Shown here: piece by piece, positions 45,681 to 53,571 of the stretch | Layout of the letters: every line of letters begins with the position of its first letter | Position numbering within the stretch: position 1 is the first letter of the stretch | Source: an uncultured Odoribacter sp. | Lineage (GTDB): Bacteria > Bacteroidota > Bacteroidia > Bacteroidales > Marinifilaceae | NCBI GenBank assembly: GCA_910588375.1 | Contig: CAJUQA010000007.1 | Coordinates: 1 to 64,000, forward strand | Length of the DNA: 64,000 nt | Direction of reading: 5' to 3' | The notes under the pieces: model-generated | Seen by the model: only the letters and a program-made list of their open reading frames with translations | Databases searched by the model: none | What the model was told of the DNA's origin: nothing | Program-made: the position numbers and the translations under genes

Positions 45681-46310
45681 TTACCTTTCTTCCCGCACAT
45701 ACACACGATGAGAACCGGCACCGGAAATACCTATGCCACTTCCGGACATCCCCGCCCATTTACGCAACTCTATTGCTGCTGTCGAATGCAACAATCCGGT
45801 AAGCCGGCAATAATCGGCCACAGTAATAAAAGGCTGTCCTTCCAAAAACTTCAACGCCAGAGCCAAGCGTTGCTCCGATGTATACTTCGAAGACGAACGG
45901 CGACTCTTCCGGGTGGAACGTACCGGATTGAAAAACCTGTTTGCTTCGGTAAGCAATTCTTTTGCTGGCCGAAAATTCACACTTCCGACCACTACACTCT
46001 GGGCATTTCGCTTGCTTCCTTGTCCATCCGCAAATTCCGGTTGTCGCCCTTCCCGCAACTTCAACGAAGCGGTAAACATACCTATACCCTCTATCTTTAC
46101 CGACTTTCCGTCGGCAATACACTGCGCAATCTTCTTCATCAAGGCCTCCACTACTCCAACCACTTCTCCCTGCGTAAAAGTTGTATCATTCGAAATCTCC
46201 CGGGCCAACTTGTTCAAATCCACTTGTCCCGTTATCTCCATTCGCGGATAAAGCCTCTTCCTCCCCGTTCCGTTGAGGTCATTCATCTCCTCCATTCTAA
46301 ACTTTGCCAT
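45681..46310 (-). CDS. HU-family DNA-binding protein with C-terminal helical extension
   Basis: 209 residues. The HU/IHF-like core (about 20-125) has LNKLAREISNDTTFTQGEVVGVVEALMKKIAQCIADGKSVKIEGIGMFTASLKLREGRQP. A basic linker (TRKSRRSSSK) leads to a C-terminal winged-helix-like domain (about 140-200, LALALKFLEGQPFITVADYCRLTGL). This two-part architecture is seen in Bacteroidota HU variants; the extension suggests site-specific binding. Its upstream region is the repeat array at 46365-46462, a possible self-operator. Confidence 0.82.
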   Translation of the reverse strand: MAKFRMEEMNDLNGTGRKRLYPRMEITGQVDLNKLAREISNDTTFTQGEVVGVVEALMKKIAQCIADGKSVKIEGIGMFTASLKLREGRQPEFADGQGSKRNAQSVVVGSVNFRPAKELLTEANRFFNPVRSTRKSRRSSSKYTSEQRLALALKFLEGQPFITVADYCRLTGLLHSTAAIELRKWAGMSGSGIGISGAGSHRVYVREER

Positions 46311-46364
46311 ATCAATAAAAACTTTAGTATCATATCCTATAAATAATTTTGTAAATATAATACA

Positions 46365-46462
46365 AAAAACTCAATCCACCGTCACAATTTATAAAAACAC
46401 CGTCACAATTTATATATCCACTGACGGTATTTATATATCCACCGTCAGTGGATTGAGTTTTT
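46365..46462. repeat. Nested direct and inverted repeat array
   Basis: An outer inverted repeat (AAAAACTCAATCCAC at 46365-46379 and GTGGATTGAGTTTTT at 46448-46462) encloses an 11-bp inverted repeat (CCACTGACGGT at 46418-46428 and ACCGTCAGTGG at 46441-46451). It also holds two direct copies of CACCGTCACAATTTATA (46377-46393 and 46398-46414, period 21). The core ACCGTCA occurs three times plus once inverted. It lies in the divergent intergenic region between the HU-like gene and DUF5131. A 21-bp period is two helical turns, consistent with cooperative protein binding; an invertible or hairpin element is an alternative. Confidence 0.85.
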
Positions 46463-46600
46463 CTTATCAAAAACGGAAAAAGAAATTACCTGATCATTTA
46501 TTTTCTATATGAAAAAGCATAACAAATGAACTTACTGAAAAACAAGGACTGTTTGGAAAATCGTCGTAACTTTGTGGAATAGTAAGCCAAATTGTGACCG
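46463..46600. other. Leader and promoter region of the DUF5131 gene
   Basis: The noncoding remainder between the repeat array and the DUF5131 start. It holds a -7 match TAACTTTG at 46567-46574, 26 bases before ATG 46601, but no TTTG at a suitable -33 spacing. No RNA gene was recognised here. Confidence 0.4.
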
Positions 46601-47476
46601 ATGATTATCTGGAACCCGTGGCATGGATGCAGGAAAATCAGTGAGGGATGCGAACATTGCTACATGTATTTCCTCGACGGCAAGCGTGGAATTGACACCT
46701 CGCAGGTGATTCGTACATCCAATTTCAACCTGCCGGTGCAGCATGACCGCCACGGCAATTTCAAATTACCACCGGGAATGCAGGTATATGTCGGGCTATC
46801 AACCGACTTCTTTGTCGAAGAAGCGGATGAATGGAGGCCGGAAGCATGGAGAATGATGCGCCAGCGATCCGACATTGCCTTCCGCTTACTTACCAAACGC
46901 ACTCACCGCATCCGGGAATGCCTCCCAAAGGATTGGGGAAATGGATATGAAAACGTGATGCTGTCGGTCACATGCGAAAATCAAAGGCGTGCCGACGAAC
47001 GGTTGTCTATACTGCTTGACACTCCCGCCATACACAAAGGGTTCATGGCTGCTCCATTCATAGGAAAAATAAACGCAGACAGTTATCTCGCCACAGGACA
47101 AATTGAGGAAGTGTTATGTGGAGGCGAGAACTATGACGGGGCGCGACCTTGCAAATATGAATGGGTAAAATTACTGTCGGAGCAAACCGCCGCCCACAAC
47201 GTTACTTTCAATTTCATCGAGACGGGAAGAATCTTTGTCAAAGACGGCAAGAGATACCACATACCATCCAAACGCACCCAGAGTTACCAAGCCTATAAAT
47301 CCGGATTAAGCCACTATAACGGCAAACCATTGTTCAAATTAACTTCACCAGCCGGAACACTGTTTGCTTGCGAGCCACATACCCCGCATTTCCGCGACCA
47401 TTGCGCCACCTGCGGCTCACGCATGACCTGCAACGGCTGCTCCGATTGTAACAACTGTCAACAATCTGAAAAATAA
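46601..47476 (+). CDS. DUF5131 (phage Gp37/Gp68-like) three-Cys-motif protein
   Basis: 291 residues. The N-terminal motif IIWNPWHGCRKISEGCEHCYMY has cysteines at 10, 17 and 20, the three-Cys signature of this family. The remaining body (about 50-240) matches the family (MQVYVGLSTDFFVEEAD, RLLTKRTHRI, ENVMLSVTCENQ, LCGGENYDGARPCKYEW). The C-terminus adds a second Cys-rich knot (268, 271, 277, 280, 283, 286), likely zinc or Fe-S binding. The family is common in phages and mobile islands and often pairs with a TcmP partner, which is not present here. Function is unknown; the three Cys resemble a radical-SAM-type cluster site, not proven. It may be an acquired gene. Confidence 0.82.
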   Translation: MIIWNPWHGCRKISEGCEHCYMYFLDGKRGIDTSQVIRTSNFNLPVQHDRHGNFKLPPGMQVYVGLSTDFFVEEADEWRPEAWRMMRQRSDIAFRLLTKRTHRIRECLPKDWGNGYENVMLSVTCENQRRADERLSILLDTPAIHKGFMAAPFIGKINADSYLATGQIEEVLCGGENYDGARPCKYEWVKLLSEQTAAHNVTFNFIETGRIFVKDGKRYHIPSKRTQSYQAYKSGLSHYNGKPLFKLTSPAGTLFACEPHTPHFRDHCATCGSRMTCNGCSDCNNCQQSEK

Positions 47477-47537
47477 CGCTTCCGAAATATGAAAACTAAT
47501 ACGCGATGATAATAAAGGTATGAAGCCATAACTAAAA

Positions 47538-47570
47538 AGAAAGAGCCCGGTGCAATACCAGACTCTTTCT
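47538..47570 (-). terminator. Terminator of htpG
   Basis: An 8-bp perfect outer stem AGAAAGAG / CTCTTTCT with an inner GGT/ACC pairing. A U-rich tract follows on the minus strand, 31 bases past the htpG stop. Confidence 0.78.
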
Positions 47571-47600
47571 CAAATCAGTTAATCATCAACCGACTAACTT

Positions 47601-49652
47601 TTATTTAATCAGTTCGACGCTTCTCTTTACAAAATTGTTTAGCGCTTCGCCTTTCAGTAAGCCGTTTGCCAACAAGGCCAGGTCTATCAACTGACCGACA
47701 ATTTTATTGCCCTTACCGTATTCTTCCAACAATTCCTCTTTCTGTTTTCTCATACCGTCCAGTTTCTCGTTGAATTCTTTCAAACGGTCTTTGTCTACCT
47801 GCGGGATTTCCTCGTCCTTTTTGCCTTTGTTCAATCCTTCCAGTTCGGTTTTCTTGCCTTCGATTTCCCGGATTTCAAAATTGATAGGCTCCAGCTTGGA
47901 GGTCATTTCATTCTTCTCGTTTTCCAATACGCCTTTTACCAATTTATGGTCAGTATTCACTACTAAAGTATACTGGTCACCCATTGCGCCGTAGAAGCCC
48001 ATTCCCGGATTCATGGCTGCCATTTCCTTCATCCGGCGCATAAATTCCGCACGGGTCACAATCACCGGATCGCCATCTTCTCCCAATGCTTCGAAGTTAA
48101 CGAAAAACATACCGCCGTCCTTAGGTAACTGGGAAGTGAAAACAGGTCTTAGCTCGTCCTGTTCCGCTTCGGTCAGTTCGGTTTTACGTACCTCTTCTTT
48201 CTGTATCAGTTTTTCCAGCACGTCGGAATCCACCCGTAAATACTTGTGGTCGGAATGTTTCTGTTCCAGATAGTTGATGAAATGAGTATCGAGCTGCCCA
48301 TCCATCAAGAGGACATTGTATCCTTTCGCTTTCGCTCTTTCAATATAACTGAACTGTTCTACCGCATCCGTTGCATACAGAGAAACAAGATTCTTGTCCT
48401 TGTCCGTCTGGTTCGTATTCACCAAATTGTCATATTCCTCAAAGGTGAAATATTTGCCGTCCGTATCCTTAAAGAGAAAAATACTGTTAGCCCGTTCCGC
48501 AAACTTTTCATCCGTCAGCATGCCGTATTGGATGAAAATTTTCAGATCATCCCATTTCTTTTCATAGTCAGCCCGGTTGTTCGTGAAAATATCGCTCAGG
48601 CTGTCCGCTACCTTTTTAGTGATATGATTGGATATTTTTTTCACATTCCGGTCACTCTGCAAATATGAACGCGACACATTCAAGGGTATATCCGGCGAGT
48701 CAATCACACCGTGCAGCAACGTCAGGTATTCAGGCACAATTCCTTCTACCGAGTCGGTCACATACACCTGGTTGCTGTACAACTGGATTTTATTCTTCTG
48801 TATCTCAAACTTATTATTGATTTTCGGGAAGTAAAGGATTCCGGTAAGATTAAACGGATAATCCACATTCAGGTGGATGTGGAACAAAGGATCCTCCGCC
48901 ATCGGATACAACTGGTGATAAAAGTTCAGATAATCCTCCTCTTTCAAATCGGAAGGTTTGCGGGTCCAGGCCGGATTCACATCATTAATCACATTGTCTT
49001 CGTCCGTATCCACCTGCTTACCGTCTTTCCATTCCTTCTTCTTGCCGAAAACAATTTCCACCGGCAGGAATTTGCAGTATTTATTCAACAACTCGCTAAT
49101 TTTGTTCTCTTCCAGGAAATCCTTGTCCTCTTCGTTAATGTGCATCACAATATCCGTTCCTCTCTCCTCCTTTTCCACATCTTCCAGCGTATATTCAGGA
49201 TCACCGCTGCAACTCCACTTCACTGCCTGCGCACCTTCTTTATAAGACTTAGTAACAATATCCACCCGGCTGCTCACCATAAACGAGGAATAAAAACCGA
49301 GCCCGAAATGCCCGATAATCGTAGCCGCATCGTCCTTATGCTGTTCCAAAAACTCCTCCGCTCCCGAGAAAGCAATCTGGTTGATATACTTCTCCACTTC
49401 TTCCCGGGTCATTCCGATACCGTGATCGGAAATCGTCAATGTACCTGCCTCTTTGTCAGCTTTTACCCGAATTTTCACATCACCCAACTCTCCAGCATAC
49501 TCTCCCGAAGAAGCCAGCACTTTCAGTTTTTGCGTAGCATCCACTGCATTCGACACGATTTCACGCAAGAAAATATCGTGGTCGGAATAAAGAAATTTCT
49601 TGATAATCGGGAATAAATCCTGGGTAGAAACCCCAATTTTACCTGTTGTCAT
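47601..49652 (-). CDS. htpG: Hsp90 chaperone HtpG
   Basis: 683 residues. The N-terminal GHKL ATPase domain has FLREIVSNAVDATQKL (nucleotide-binding Asn), TISDHGIGMTREE and IGHFGLGFYSSFMV. Middle-domain client/ATPase residues are in SPDIPLNVSRSYLQSDRNVKKI; a charged linker (about 590-640, KKTELEGLNKGKKDEEI) and the dimerisation domain follow. Protein-folding stress function. The long 116-base upstream leader to cinA holds no clear sigma-32-like site that I recognise. Confidence 0.96.
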   Translation of the reverse strand: MTTGKIGVSTQDLFPIIKKFLYSDHDIFLREIVSNAVDATQKLKVLASSGEYAGELGDVKIRVKADKEAGTLTISDHGIGMTREEVEKYINQIAFSGAEEFLEQHKDDAATIIGHFGLGFYSSFMVSSRVDIVTKSYKEGAQAVKWSCSGDPEYTLEDVEKEERGTDIVMHINEEDKDFLEENKISELLNKYCKFLPVEIVFGKKKEWKDGKQVDTDEDNVINDVNPAWTRKPSDLKEEDYLNFYHQLYPMAEDPLFHIHLNVDYPFNLTGILYFPKINNKFEIQKNKIQLYSNQVYVTDSVEGIVPEYLTLLHGVIDSPDIPLNVSRSYLQSDRNVKKISNHITKKVADSLSDIFTNNRADYEKKWDDLKIFIQYGMLTDEKFAERANSIFLFKDTDGKYFTFEEYDNLVNTNQTDKDKNLVSLYATDAVEQFSYIERAKAKGYNVLLMDGQLDTHFINYLEQKHSDHKYLRVDSDVLEKLIQKEEVRKTELTEAEQDELRPVFTSQLPKDGGMFFVNFEALGEDGDPVIVTRAEFMRRMKEMAAMNPGMGFYGAMGDQYTLVVNTDHKLVKGVLENEKNEMTSKLEPINFEIREIEGKKTELEGLNKGKKDEEIPQVDKDRLKEFNEKLDGMRKQKEELLEEYGKGNKIVGQLIDLALLANGLLKGEALNNFVKRSVELIK

Positions 49653-49768
49653 ATTGCTTGTATTTTACGTTTTTAATTACCGTTTTTATTCAACGCTTAT
49701 TCTACGGCAATTGTTGTGCCAGAAGAAAAAATACTGACAATATGACAAAGAAGATTTTTGACAGACGG

Positions 49769-50992
49769 CTACAACTCTTCCATGAGTAGTTCCATCGCCT
49801 TTACCGCAGCCTTGGCGATGTTTCTTTCCCGGGTAAAAGAAAAGGCAAACTTCCGGGCAATGGTTCTTTCGGGAGTAGCTATTCCAATCCACACCGTACC
49901 CACCGGTTTCTCTTCCGTACCGCCACCAGGACCCGCCACTCCGGAAGTGGCAATAGCACAATCCGCACTCGTCAGCCTTTTCACGCCCTCTGCCATCTGT
50001 CTGACTACCGGTTCGCTCACCGCACCATATTGTTCGATATCGGCTACATTCACCCCCAATACGTTCGCTTTTATCTCATTGGTATAAGCCACAACCCCTC
50101 CTTTGTAATACTCGGAACTCCCTGCCACCGAGGTTATCAAATGGGCAATATATCCACCCGTACAACTTTCTGCCGTTGCAACTGTTTTGCCTTTGCTGCG
50201 AAGCATAACCCCGAACTGCTTTTCCACTGCATTCTCCTCTCCTTCGGTGTAACGCAATCCTTTCAAAGATTCTTTCAAAGTCGTATAATAGGCATCCAAT
50301 CGGGCTATGGCTTCTCCCTTGGCTGTCACTCTCAGTTTCACCAAACCTGGTGAGGGTAAATAAGCCAATCCGATTCCCGCCGGCAAACGGTTCTCCCAAT
50401 CTTCCAAACGTTCCGCCAATTCCGACTCCGGAATGTCATACACTTTCAACATCTTATATGCCAACTGCAAACGGGGATATTTTTTCTGTAAATCCGGTAA
50501 GACATAGGTCTCCATCAGATGCTCCATTTCAAAAGGTACACCCGGCATCGATATCAAATCCTTTCCTCCCCGTTCGAACCACATACCTGAAGCCGTTCCC
50601 TTGAAATTCCGCAAAATGCGGCAGTTTTCCGGTAGCCATGCCTGACTTTTATTATTTTCATTCAAAGCTATACCCCGTCCCGCAAGCAATTCTTTCAGCC
50701 ATCCCATCACTTCCTCATTATATACCAGCTGCGTACCGAAACAGTCCGCCAACACTTTTTTCGTCACATCGTCCTTTGTCGGTCCCAATCCGCCGGTCAC
50801 CAATACCAAATCGGAAATCTCCATCGCCTCCCCAACAACCCGACTGATTTCTTCCCGGTCATCGCGAACAGTAAACATCTTCACGACCTCCACGCCCATA
50901 TTCCCCAGCTGACGTGCCATGTAGCGGGAATTGGTGTCCAGTATCTGCCCCAGCAGTATTTCATCTCCGATAGTGATAATTACGGCATTCAT
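49769..50992 (-). CDS. cinA: CinA-family nicotinamide-nucleotide amidase/pyrophosphatase
   Basis: 407 residues. The N-terminal molybdopterin-binding-fold (COG1058) domain (about 1-170) shows ITIGDEILLGQILDTNSRYMARQL and VLVTGGLGPTKDDVTKKV. The C-terminal PncC amidase domain (about 250-405) has TVATAESCTGGYIAHLITSVAGSSEYYKGGVVAYTNE, with its Ser nucleophile in ESCTGG, and ATSGVAGPGGGTEEKPVGTVWIG. It recycles NMN to nicotinate mononucleotide and hydrolyses ADP-ribose-like compounds. It complements the nad cluster nearby. Confidence 0.93.
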   Translation of the reverse strand: MNAVIITIGDEILLGQILDTNSRYMARQLGNMGVEVVKMFTVRDDREEISRVVGEAMEISDLVLVTGGLGPTKDDVTKKVLADCFGTQLVYNEEVMGWLKELLAGRGIALNENNKSQAWLPENCRILRNFKGTASGMWFERGGKDLISMPGVPFEMEHLMETYVLPDLQKKYPRLQLAYKMLKVYDIPESELAERLEDWENRLPAGIGLAYLPSPGLVKLRVTAKGEAIARLDAYYTTLKESLKGLRYTEGEENAVEKQFGVMLRSKGKTVATAESCTGGYIAHLITSVAGSSEYYKGGVVAYTNEIKANVLGVNVADIEQYGAVSEPVVRQMAEGVKRLTSADCAIATSGVAGPGGGTEEKPVGTVWIGIATPERTIARKFAFSFTRERNIAKAAVKAMELLMEEL

Positions 50993-51031
50993 ATTCTTTA
51001 TTTCTTTTCTATTCCCTGTTCTTTTCTACCT

Positions 51032-52012
51032 TTATTCTTCATATTCCAATCCCACATTGTCAATCCAAAAACGGCTCTCCGTATTTCCGACATACGCCCC
51101 ACCATTGCTGGATGACATCTGCAATATGATATGGGTCACTTCTTCGCCCGGCTCCGCCCATTCCATTTCCCGGATAGGCACCATTTTACCTTGACTGTTA
51201 CGGGTATAATAGGCATTATCTCCATTTCTCAATCCCATATAGGACTGATAATACGATTCCGAATCAATACGGCCGTAATGCATAAGCAACCGATGCCCAT
51301 TCTGCCACTCCTCCTCCGATTTGTCAAAACGCTCCCAACCGGTAGCCACCCTTCGGGCATGGACATTCCCTTCTTCATCTTCCCAACGATGTTGCAACAA
51401 TACCATTGTCTCCGCCATATCGGATTCCGGACGCACTTCCGAACGTCCGAATCCCGGTTCATAGACACATTGTCCGCCTGTTTTTACTTTGTAATCATAC
51501 ACCAATGCCACAGGACGTTTTGTAAATGGAATGCCGGACACCAACTTAGACTGAGGATTTTTAGTATCCGTAACAGGTTCAACCATTTCTCCTAAAAAGA
51601 TAGTGCCGCTTGCCAAAACACGGATATTAAATAAGCCCAACACCTTACAATGTTCCAAACGGGTTTCCAGGCGGGCGCAATAACCTTCGTCGCGTTTTTC
51701 CGGAAACACGGTCACACTAGTTTTCACCACTCCGCTTACTCTCGCCATCACGGAAGAAGTCGCCCACGGTGAATCCGTATTTTTATAAGGCGTATTCCGC
51801 TTCAAGGTATCCCCTTGTGCGATTTCATAAAGATATTTGACATTCCCGCCGATAACAAAGGACTCCTTGACCTGGCGAACCATCCACCGATCCATATCCG
51901 CATAGTCAAACTGTTCCACATAGCGCTTCTGCGCGCACAAGGAAACGGTCAATCCTCCCCAGAAAACGAATATCAATAAAAAAGATATATATCCATACAA
52001 TGCCTTCATCAT
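51032..52012 (-). CDS. Secreted PCMD-domain protein
   Basis: About 326 residues from ATG 52012 (or 52009). The longer open frame to 52432 overlaps the MATE gene and lacks a signal peptide. The signal peptide MMKALYGYISFLLIFVFWGG ends at LCAQ. The remainder fits the PCMD (putative carbohydrate metabolism) family: FGLGEM-like FLGEMVEPVTDTKNPQ, IPFTKRPVALVYDYKVKTGG and the end SSSNGGAYVGNTESRFWIDNVGLEYE. It is likely an outer-surface or periplasmic glycan-related protein; no catalytic residue is known. It follows cinA convergently in spacing (same strand, 39 bases). Confidence 0.78.
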   Translation of the reverse strand: MMKALYGYISFLLIFVFWGGLTVSLCAQKRYVEQFDYADMDRWMVRQVKESFVIGGNVKYLYEIAQGDTLKRNTPYKNTDSPWATSSVMARVSGVVKTSVTVFPEKRDEGYCARLETRLEHCKVLGLFNIRVLASGTIFLGEMVEPVTDTKNPQSKLVSGIPFTKRPVALVYDYKVKTGGQCVYEPGFGRSEVRPESDMAETMVLLQHRWEDEEGNVHARRVATGWERFDKSEEEWQNGHRLLMHYGRIDSESYYQSYMGLRNGDNAYYTRNSQGKMVPIREMEWAEPGEEVTHIILQMSSSNGGAYVGNTESRFWIDNVGLEYEE

Positions 52013-52155
52013 TCGAATATTTCCATTTGATAAATCCCCCGATAACGTACAAAAAGAGTGCCAAAAGCAGCTGAAAATCCGCATTTTCTCTCTTAGCGAA
52101 TTATTTTTTAAACGTAAATGAAAATTACATGTTCCCTGTCTCCCATCTTTTTTCG

Positions 52156-52163
52156 TATCTTTG
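52156..52163 (+). promoter_or_regulatory. -7 element close to the MATE gene start
   Basis: TATCTTTG (exact TAnnTTTG) ends only 6 bases before the ATG at 52170. A start site at the usual distance would give a leader of a few bases at most. Confidence 0.5.
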
Positions 52164-52169
52164 CAAACC

Positions 52170-53516
52170 ATGAATGAAGTACATAAAAATATAAAAGAAT
52201 TAGAAGAACTCGATATCCGTTCTTTGCTGTGGAAATACTTTCTTCCCGCATTCACCGGCGTAGTGGTGAACGCCTTGTACAATATCGTTGACCGCATTTT
52301 TATCGGTCGCGGAGTCGATTCCCTCGCCCTTTCGGGACTGAGTGCCGTTTTCCCGCTCATGCTGATTATCTTTGCCTTCGGTATGTTGGTCGCTATCGGT
52401 GCCAATGTCCGTATCTCCATCAACATCGGCAAAAAAGACTATAAACGGGCGGAACAGGTATTGGGCAACGCCGTTACCTTAGGCATCATCATTTCCGCCC
52501 TGCTGACACTGTTCGGCTACATCTATCGCTATCCACTCCTGAAAATGTTCGGAGCGGGCGAAGGCGCCATGCCCTATGCCCTGGAATATTTCGAATATAT
52601 CCTGTTCGCAAACATATTCGCCACCATCGGCTTTATCCTGAACAACGTCTGCCGGGCGGAAGGGAACCCGAAAACAGCCATGTATTCCCTTTTTATCTCG
52701 GCCGGAACAAACACGGTGCTGGATCCGATTCTGATTTTCGGCTTCGATATGGGAGTCAAGGGAGCTGCCATCGCCACTATCATCGCCCAGTTTGTCCTGT
52801 GCATCTGGGTTGTTTCGCATTTTTACAGCAAACGGTCCGTCTTAAAACTCCATTTCTGTAACCTGCGCCTAAACAGAAAAATCATCTACTACATACTCAC
52901 CATCGGATTCGCTCCGTTCTCCATGCAAATGGCGGCGAGTGCCGTACAAGCCGTGTTAAATACCCAGCTCATACGCTATGGAGGTGAGCTGGCTGTTGGA
53001 GCGATGGGTATTATCAACAGTGTCGCACAATTATTGGTCATGAGTATCATTGCCATCAACATCGCCTCCCAACCCATCATCGGATTCAACTACGGTGCGC
53101 AACACCTGTTGCGGGTACGCAAAACCCTCATCATCTGTTTAAAAGCCGCTACCTTAGTAGCCGTAGCAGGATTCGCCGTCACCCAGTTATTTCCGGGAGC
53201 TATTGTCCGGATTTTCAATACGGACAATCCCGAATTATTCGAATTAGGTAAAGCAGGACTCCGGAAATTTACCCTGCTTTTTCCTTTGGTAGGCTTTCAG
53301 ATTATCACCGGAAGCTATTACCAATCCATTGGTAAAGCAGGCATCGCGTCTTTTCTCTCCCTGCTCAGACAAGTTATCGTTCTTATCCCGATACTATTCA
53401 TATTGCCGGAATTTACGGGATTGGACGGAGTGTGGTATGCCAATCCCCTCTCGGATGTGGTTTCCGCAGCTGTCACCTCCGTTTTCCTTGTACGGGCTTT
53501 GAAGCAGTTGAAATAA
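52170..53516 (+). CDS. MATE family efflux transporter
   Basis: 448 residues from ATG 52170, with twelve hydrophobic helices in two MatE halves (about 20-180 and 235-400). Family signatures are LPAFTGVVVNALYNIVDRIFIG, GVDSLALSGLSAVFPLM, NPKTAMYSLFISAGTNTVLDPILIFGFDMGVKGAAIATIIAQ and GFNYGAQHLLRVRKTL. It probably exports drugs, bile-derived or other organic cations against a Na+ or H+ gradient. It ends at a bidirectional terminator facing pepO. Confidence 0.92.
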   Translation: MNEVHKNIKELEELDIRSLLWKYFLPAFTGVVVNALYNIVDRIFIGRGVDSLALSGLSAVFPLMLIIFAFGMLVAIGANVRISINIGKKDYKRAEQVLGNAVTLGIIISALLTLFGYIYRYPLLKMFGAGEGAMPYALEYFEYILFANIFATIGFILNNVCRAEGNPKTAMYSLFISAGTNTVLDPILIFGFDMGVKGAAIATIIAQFVLCIWVVSHFYSKRSVLKLHFCNLRLNRKIIYYILTIGFAPFSMQMAASAVQAVLNTQLIRYGGELAVGAMGIINSVAQLLVMSIIAINIASQPIIGFNYGAQHLLRVRKTLIICLKAATLVAVAGFAVTQLFPGAIVRIFNTDNPELFELGKAGLRKFTLLFPLVGFQIITGSYYQSIGKAGIASFLSLLRQVIVLIPILFILPEFTGLDGVWYANPLSDVVSAAVTSVFLVRALKQLK

Positions 53517-53518
53517 AA

Positions 53519-53549
53519 AAAGCTGTCTGACTCAACGTCAGACAGCTTT
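53519..53549. terminator. Bidirectional terminator between MATE and pepO genes
   Basis: A 13-bp perfect stem AAAGCTGTCTGAC / GTCAGACAGCTTT with a 5-base loop between convergent genes. Confidence 0.9.
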
Positions 53550-53571
53550 CGGGTTCTTCAATTCACTTCAT

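Noticed and set aside
52013..52432. N-terminal extension of the PCMD protein
   Set aside because: It overlaps the start of the MATE gene on the opposite strand and lacks any signal peptide, which begins at 52012.
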